Assembly: GCF_002878395.1 (NCBI RefSeq)
Contig: NC_061114.1
Span: 147,999,229-148,063,228 of the forward strand
Length of the DNA stretch: 64,000 nucleotides
Direction: 5' to 3'
Origin: Capsicum annuum
Taxonomy: Eukaryota; Streptophyta; Magnoliopsida; Solanales; Solanaceae
The notes under the pieces are model-generated. The model saw only the letters and a list, made by a program, of their open reading frames with translations. It had not been told where the DNA came from and ran no database searches. The position numbers and the translations under genes were made by a program. This document shows, in pieces, positions 57,676 to 64,000 of the stretch; position 1 is the stretch's first letter; each line of letters opens with the position of its first letter.

Positions 57676-59212
57676 TCACCCTCACATATACCATTATTGC
57701 TAGTATAAGAAAATCATTGTCAATAAATCTTAACTTATATTAAGGTTGAATCCTCAAGGAGTTAGTCTAGTATTCAAATTATATGGGTGTTAAAAGTGTC
57801 TAAGTATATAACCATAGTGTAAGCAAAAGAAATTTATAACATAAAAATTATGGGGGAGGGGGGGTTATAGTATCTAATATTTTTTAGACAAAACTAGTAA
57901 ACCTATAAATTAAGAGTGACATTTATAAATGATCTTTCAATAGGGAAAAAGTCTTGCAATTTTGTCTTCATAGAGAAAAATAATTACCGGGTTTATGTTA
58001 ATTAAATGTACATTCTAGCTAACAACTATATGGGTCGGCTAGGTTGGAGGTTCTTTAGGTAAGTTCTTTTCTAACAAAACCTCTAGATTATCATCCATGG
58101 ACCCTTTCAGATACCTTATGGATGTGGTGAGAAAATCCACCCAATACCTCAATTTGGCATCCCTATTTCTAGAAAGATTCCCAAAATCTAGCCAATTCTA
58201 ATTCACCCTTATTTCAAAGATAATGAAAAGGGAACAAGCCAAATCTACCTATTGTTCACTAATGCCTTATCACCCATATCAATTTTTCAAGTATGATATA
58301 GGATACAAAAGTATTCTCACTTCCCACTTTCAAGGATGATGTGATATTTTGGGAATACAGGGTTTTCCCTCCAAAATTCCGACACTCAAATAAGCATTAG
58401 TAAAAAACAACATTATTAAATAAGAATTTACACTAATAAATCACAACCTACACATATTTGCGCCCTCTTTCCACATAATCCCAAGATAGAATAACTAGCA
58501 ACTCCTAGAAGTAAGGAAAATAGCATTACCCAAATTGACATTTATTTCCTCAATTGAAGGCACGGCTAAAGTAATTCCAGAATTTCAACATCCAACTGCC
58601 AATAAAAATATATTTTTGAAAGATTAGGTACAATATTTTACCATACTCAAATTAGAAGTTTTTCTTTCCATGAACGTCAAAGATTGATTCAAGATGATTA
58701 CTAAGTTAAAGGGTTTTACCCCTTTGTACGATTAGTTTGATCTATGAGAAATTATATATTTGCCCCTAGGCTGATTTTTGCTTTACCATGATTTCCCGTA
58801 CTGGACCACAATCTTGGAATCTACAATCGGAATGATACTCTCATGGTCGGTGGCTTTGGCTGGCTTAGGATAATCACAATTATGTATAATTGATTGTGGT
58901 CATGGATACCGTTATTGTGGTAATGATCTCATGATTGCTGGCTTTGGCTAACTTGGGTTGAAATCTATCACGACCCTTAGATTACAATCTCCCAAACTGA
59001 GGGTATGTATTGCTCCTAATGTTCCATTTTTTCACCACTTTTACCCCTTTTTAATAAATTTTTAAACATTTTCCCTTCTTTTCTTACTAGCACCTGTATA
59101 CCAGAAAAATATTATTTCATTTTTATGACAAAATTTGTCTCATTCATATCATTAACTCATAGTAGTGTACAGTAATTTAGACATAAAAGAGTGGTAAATT
59201 TACCACTTACCA
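57676..59212 (-). mobile_element. 5' LTR of Ath4
   Basis: Minus-strand start TGGTAAGTGGTAAATTTACC at 59212; end near 57676 before the primer site. Length about 1.54 kb. Plus-strand 59025-59212 matches the truncated 3' LTR (31030-31221). 57690-58112 matches the fragment 15452-15886. U3 words CACAATCTTGG, GGTCGGTGGCTTTGGCTGGC and GGCTTTGGCTAACTTGGG (58808-58960) form an imperfect direct repeat. No ORF. Confidence 0.8.
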
Positions 59213-60050
59213 AGTTTGAGTTCTTTGTCGTGACTACGACTTGTTATGGAGAGTATTTACTTTTGCATCTTATGATCTAAAGGATCTATCTCATATTGGA
59301 ATACATAAAGGAAGGACTATAATGGTAGAAATGTTTCTCTAATAACTTAGTATGTATTTGTTGTAGTATTTCTAGATTTTTTCTTCCCTAATATCATAGT
59401 GTTTATTGCCACTTCTACTGCATTTGATGGTCAACACCAGTGTGCTTTTATACACTTTTATACTACTAGTATCATGATTGTTCACCGAATATGGTGGTTG
59501 GTAAGTTACAAATCCTTTATCATTATGTTTATACATTGTTATATCCAGTGGACATATTATTTTGGGAGAATCTCTATGTTGTAGCAATTTATTGTGTTAG
59601 TCAAGAATGACCAATTCTAGAACCCTTATCTATCGCTACTCCAACTAGAGAGTTAGTCATATTAAAAAGGGTGGCCTAAAATTTTCATGTTATAGTCCTC
59701 TATAAAGTTACATCAATTGATTTAATAGAGCTAGATATGACATATTTTGATATCATTCTAGGAATTGGTTGGTTTCACTGATATAATTCCACTCCCATAA
59801 TTTATTACAAATCTAGAGTCATCAAATTTCAGGTACATAATAAACAATACAAAGAATTGAAGATAAGTCATACAATACCATTGGGTCATTTTATCTATCA
59901 TCCCAAAGCTAGGAAGATGATTTCTATGTTTTCAATGAATCACCTAGTTTGTGTTAAGGATTCTAAGACAAAGACCTTAAATCTTTAGTCAGTTCTAATA
60001 ATAAATAAGTTTCTGGAGTTTTTTTATGAGGATTTTCTTAGAGTTACTCC
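59213..60050 (+). pseudogene. Protease region of Chr4, very degenerate
   Basis: Left part 59213-59590 shows only weak traces (word around CVYCHFYCI). Near 59700-59780 the frame reads SIDLIELDMTYFDIILGIGWFH, the protease C-terminal landmark (usual GMDWL with Gly for Asp here). 59880-59960 contains LGHFIYHPKARKMIS and further linker toward RT. Ath4's LTR cuts the element on its left, so gag and 5' LTR are not present here. Confidence 0.6.
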
Positions 60051-60780
60051 TAAGTGAGCTAGACTTTGAGTGGGATCTACTTCAAAGTAAACAATACATA
60101 AATGTTCCTTCAAACACATTGGCAGCAACTAAGATTAAGGAGTTAAAAAAATATATGAAATACCTATTTGATAAAGATTTCAGATAACTAAGTGTTTCCT
60201 ACTGAGATGCTCTAGTCTATTTCAAGTGAAAGAAAGACAATTCATTCATAATGTGTGTCATATACCATTATGTGAACAAGTTCAATGTAAAAAATAAGTA
60301 TCCCATCCCCTGAATTGATGACTTATTTTACCATATTCAGGGTGGCAATTGTTTCTCTAAGATTGACCTCAGATTTGCTTATCAGAACCTCAGAGATAGG
60401 AAATATGACATTATAAAGCAACCTAAATAAATTTGTATGGTAACCACCAATTTATGGTTATGTATTCGTTCTAACTAATAATCATGGATCTTTAAAAAAC
60501 TTGATGAATGGGTTATTTGAATAGTATATTGATAAGTTAATAAATCCTCATAGATAAAATTCTTGTCTACTTCTAGAGTGAAAAGAAATGAGAACATCAT
60601 TTGAGATTATTGTTTTAAACTATCAAGAACCATCAATTATTCACTAAGTTCAATAAGTGTTCATTTTTGCAAAAATTCATTGCATTCTTTGATTTTGTTA
60701 TTTCATAGAGGGTATTCCAATAGTCTCTCAAATGATAAAGCTAGTAAGGAATTAGCACATTTCTTCATTAGGTATTAGGA
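60051..60780 (+). pseudogene. Reverse transcriptase of Chr4
   Basis: Order of blocks fits chromoviral RT: a KELKKYMKYLFDKD-like helix near 60138-60180, TGA at 60203 at the Trp of SPWGAP, CVIYHYVNKFNVKNKYPI near 60255-60305, LFYHIQGGNCFSKIDLRFAYQNL at 60327-60388. The catalytic box at 60547-60558 reads LIDK instead of YIDD, so the second metal-binding Asp is lost. Then LRLLF-NYQEPSIIH near 60600. Numerous stops and frameshifts. Confidence 0.7.
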
Positions 60781-61370
60781 GTGTTAATGGCTTAGCTGGT
60801 TAGTTTAAGTTGTCAATTGATGGGTTATTATCTATTTATACACTATTGAATATGCTGACACAAAAAATGTTTATGATTTAATGGTAAAAATAACGTTAGA
60901 AGAGTTTTTAAGAGATTAAGACTTGATTGACTTCTATTCTAGTTTTGACATGTCAATCAAGCTTCAACCCTTTAAATGAAAGTGGCCATCTATTTATACT
61001 CCATTGGTAGTTTTGTTAAAAAAATTTTAAGGTCATTGGATATGACTATAGACAAATTAAGGTTCATGAGAAGAACTACATGACCCATGATCTTTAGTTG
61101 ACAGTATTAGTTATATCCTTGAAGATTCAGATGGATTATATGTATGGTATTCATGTTAATGTGTTCACGAATTATAAGATCCTTCAATAAATTTTAAGTT
61201 AGAATAATCTTCAACAAAGGATATAACTTGAGCTTTTCAAGATTATGATGTCACTTTTATTTTCAAATTATGTAAGGCCAATATAATAGTTGATGCCCTA
61301 TGTAGGTTGTTGAAGGTTGGTGTGGCCAATGTTGAGAATGGAAAAAGGAGTTGGATATAGATATTTATAG
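60781..61370 (+). pseudogene. RNase H of Chr4
   Basis: Traces: a KVYDLMVKITLEEFLRD-like connection near 60860-60920, YDYRQIKVHEKNYMTHDL near 61040-61095 (usual SRQLK-HE-NY-THDLELA), IHVNVFTNYKILQ near 61150-61190, where DHK is NYK and so lacks the acid, and KANIIVDALCRLLKVGVANVE near 61275-61335, the usual end. Old and inactive. Confidence 0.65.
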
Positions 61371-62630
61371 GCTTTAATGTTTAGTGTTTCATCTCACAAA
61401 TTAAATTAATGTGGGTGTTATTGTTTTGAATATATTAGATTCTTCCTTTGTGACAGATGTTAATGAAAAACAAAACAGTGATCCTATCCATTTATGTTGA
61501 AAGTATCTAACAATAATCAGAAGATGGGGTTTTCTACTTATAGGTAGATGGTATTCTGCAATATAGTGGCTAGTTATGTGTTGCAGAAGTAGATGATTTA
61601 AGGTAGAATATTTTGATAGTTCCTCATAAATCATAATATTTGATTTATCTATGTGCCTCCAAGATGTACAATGATTTATGGGATGTCTATTGATGGAATA
61701 ACATAAGGAGGGTTGTTGCAGATTTGTCCGTAAGAGTACTAATTGTTAGTAGGTGAAGGTATAATAGAAGAAACTAGAATGTATGACTAAACATATAAAA
61801 ATTCCTACATATAAGTGGGAAATGGTTAGTAGAGATTTCATTATAAGTTTACCACACAAACGATAATTTTATGATACCATTTGTGTGGAAGTAGACTTTA
61901 GACTAAGTCATACCATTTTTTAATATTTAAAGACTACATATTTAATAAAGGACTATGCAAGACTCTATATCCTTGTGTTAGTTAGACTGGATAGAAGACC
62001 CTTAGCTACCATCTCATATATGGGTACTCATTTTAGCTCTCTATTTTGGAGATCTTTAAAGAAGCGTCTTAAACCTGATTAGATCTCAAAACAACATTTG
62101 CATCTTAGAGAGATGGTTAGGAAGATCATACTATTTAAAAATCAAAAGATATGTTTTGATCATGTGTAATTAAGTTTACAGGTAATTCGACAATCAGTTA
62201 CCTCCAATTAAATTTTCATAAAATAATAATTTATACTCAATTTTTTAGATTTCTCCATTTAAGGAACTTTATGGGTGAAGTTATATATCTTTTTTTCATT
62301 TATATTATGTAGGTGGAGCTACTTTTATTGATACATATTTAGTTCACAAAGATTTACCAATATATAAGCTGATTTTACAAAAATTAAAAATTGTTCAAAA
62401 TCATCAAAAATTTAATGCAATTGTGGGGAGGAGAAAACTTAAGTGTATTTTTGATGACTGCATGTTCCTTAATGTTTTACTAATGAAAGGACGGATGAGA
62501 TATTTCAAGAAGGGGAAGCATTTACTTATAGGATATTTACATGTATTGGGGATGTGGCTAATGAGTTAGGGTTGCTGATAAAATCGCTAGCAGTGCATCC
62601 TATTTTCTATGTGTCCTTTTTGAAATAAGT
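61371..62630 (+). pseudogene. Integrase of Chr4
   Basis: Traces in order: MYNDLWDVYWWNNIRRVVADL near 61660-61720 (zinc region), WEMVSRDFIISLPH near 61815-61855 with first Asp, LDWIEDP then TISYMGTHFSS at 62008-62040, where SDRG is SYMG so the second catalytic Asp is Tyr. Later KELYG/YVGGATFIDTYL near 62260-62330 and VIGDVANELGLLIKSLAVHPIFYVSFLK near 62545-62625. Frame broken repeatedly. Confidence 0.65.
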
Positions 62631-62850
62631 GTATTAGTGACCTGACTTTGGTATGACTTTGGAGAGTATTGCGGATTACAATAGTCTTACATGTGAGAAA
62701 GTGTTAGTTGAGATCTTTAAAAGAAATGTTCTCTAGTTAAGTAATAAAAAGGTCACTCAAGTAAAGGTTTTGTGGTGGAATAAGTTGGTTGAGGGTGTTA
62801 AAAAAAAGTAGAAGTAGAAATGATGGTCATGCATCCTTATAGTTTCCCTC
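62631..62850 (+). pseudogene. Chromodomain-like C-terminus of Chr4
   Basis: Reads ...LESIADYNSLTCEKVLVEIFKRNVL, then LSNKKVTQVKVLWWNKLVEGVKKK and a final MHPYSFPP-like end, where the family has 'VEILDRQVRKLRNKEV.SVKVLWRN..VEGATWE.E..M...YPHLF'. This is the same module as in Chr2 and Chr3, so Chr4 is also a chromovirus. Confidence 0.75.
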
Positions 62851-64000
62851 CTACTACTATAACAACATAAGGTATATTTTTCTACTTTAGTTTCTCCACA
62901 ATGTTTCATACTATTTTTAATTATTCATGATTCTATGTACGTGTTCATTCTCTACATGTTTCACCTAAGTCCAGACTCTTAATCTAAATATAACCCATTT
63001 AGGTGATGTGTTTAGATTTATAAAAAATAGTTTTTCATATTAGTTATTCCTTCCCTATCTATCGAAATTAGTTCCGGTCTTTATTCGAGGATTAATGATC
63101 CCAAGGGTAGAAATTTTAGTTCCCCAAAAGGTTCCTATGATTAAACCCAACATAGATTAAAAAAACTAGTGGAAAATCAAATTTTCTAGAAAAGTAAAAC
63201 TCATATAATGAGCCATAGAATATAACCAGGAGTCGTACTATAGATCATGGTGAGTTTTCCTGAATTCCCTTAATCTCTAGTCTCGATAAGTCATGTAAAT
63301 TTAGTATGAGTTGTACACTTACTCATATTCAGAAATATGTGACAGATGAAAATTTCTCCCAGGCTTAACGTGTCAAAACCATAACCTGTAGATTCATATA
63401 TAGAGTCATAGGAACGAACGATGGTCTCTTACACACAATATGATCAAAAGGCCTAATAGACCACTAGTCAAAGATGACACAGCGATTAATCATAAGTGAT
63501 ACTGTTGAATGGTGGAAACCATGTCTATAACCTATAAAAGGTTGCTTTAGGAACCCCAACTTAGTCCGTGACTTATGGACTGACCTATGATTCATTCAGC
63601 GACTCATGAAAAATGAAGTTGAAAATATCATGTATGTTTTCAAAGGGGTAACATGGTCTTTGCACACCCATTAAAACCCTTGATTACATCTTTTTGTGTA
63701 CCTTTTGGGGGATTTAAATGTAAAACAATAAACTAAATCCTTTATCCTTAACCATCACTTCAATAAGTCAAAAACTAATAAATTCCAAAAAATTTAAATC
63801 GAAGCTAGGGTTCCATCCTCATGATTTAAACTTAAAGCTCCTAAATATAGAATTTTAGTAAATATTCTTAAAAAAAGTTATAAGGGTATTTAATAGGCAT
63901 TTAATTAACACTTATGCCAAAACAATGCGTTTAGATTATGGTTTTCATGATTCGCAAATTAGGGTATTAATTGTAATTATTTTAGTCCAAGCATTTTTAT
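62851..64000 (+). mobile_element. Chr4 3' UTR and probable start of 3' LTR
   Basis: The word ATTCGAGGATTAATGATCCCAAGGG (split here as ATTCGAGGATTAATG at 63082-63096 and ATCCCAAGGG) is the usual end of the internal region in this lineage, so the 3' LTR probably starts near 63110. The exact TG start is not readable. A U3-like segment with recurring GAGTCRT / TAGATCATGG / GACTCATG words covers 63220-63620. It runs off the right edge. Confidence 0.5.

Noticed and set aside
1..64000. Host protein-coding, tRNA or rRNA genes
   Set aside because: No frame shows non-retroelement homology that I recognise, no cloverleaf with intact A/B boxes was seen outside retroelement primer sites, and there are no rRNA-like stretches.

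Overview
This is a gene-poor stretch of plant nuclear DNA made almost entirely of nested, decayed LTR retrotransposons. I find no host protein-coding gene, rRNA, tRNA or CRISPR array. It is AT-rich, has no ORF longer than 188 codons, and nearly every recognisable protein is Ty3/gypsy Gag-Pol. Athila-type Gag and tRNA-Asp-type primer sites, Tekay/Del-like chromoviruses with LTRs of about 2.2-2.5 kb, and a TS-type retroposon tail ending in TTG repeats point to Solanaceae pericentromeric heterochromatin. I cannot name the species.

Layout. 1-1387: minus-strand gypsy LTR running off the left edge. 1388-3880: plus-strand Athila-like remnant (Ath1) carrying a TS/RTE-type tail. 3881-8445: minus-strand Athila-like remnant (Ath2). 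8446-11061: Athila LTR fragment split by a 2.2-kb solo LTR (8599-10827). 11062-15451: two further LTR-like blocks. 15452-15886: LTR fragment whose junction with the next element is split by an RTE-type LINE fragment with an 8-bp target-site duplication (TSD). 16886-31029: non-autonomous-looking Athila-like element (Ath3: gag, protease, a second ORF, no polymerase), itself split by a truncated chromovirus (Chr1, 23635-28821). 31030-59212: minus-strand Athila-like element (Ath4) with gag, PR, RT, RNase H and integrase, split in its integrase by minus-strand chromovirus Chr2 (33960-53188), which is split in its RT by plus-strand chromovirus Chr3 (38600-48642, TSD GATAT). 59213-64000: very old plus-strand chromovirus (Chr4).

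Relative ages read from the nesting: Ath4 is older than Chr2, which is older than Chr3; Ath3 is older than both Chr1 and the LINE. All Pol reading frames carry stops or frameshifts, so none of these copies looks able to make its own proteins. The most informative signals are the exact three-layer nest, stop codons at one equivalent Trp codon in all four chromoviruses, the polymerase-less Ath3 with its extra ORF, the near-palindromic ends of the Athila-type LTRs, and short GATCGC-rich words that recur in LTRs and internal regions. I did not find evidence of a new biological system beyond retroelement biology. Element names are local labels; boundaries given as approximate come from matching copies within the window by eye.
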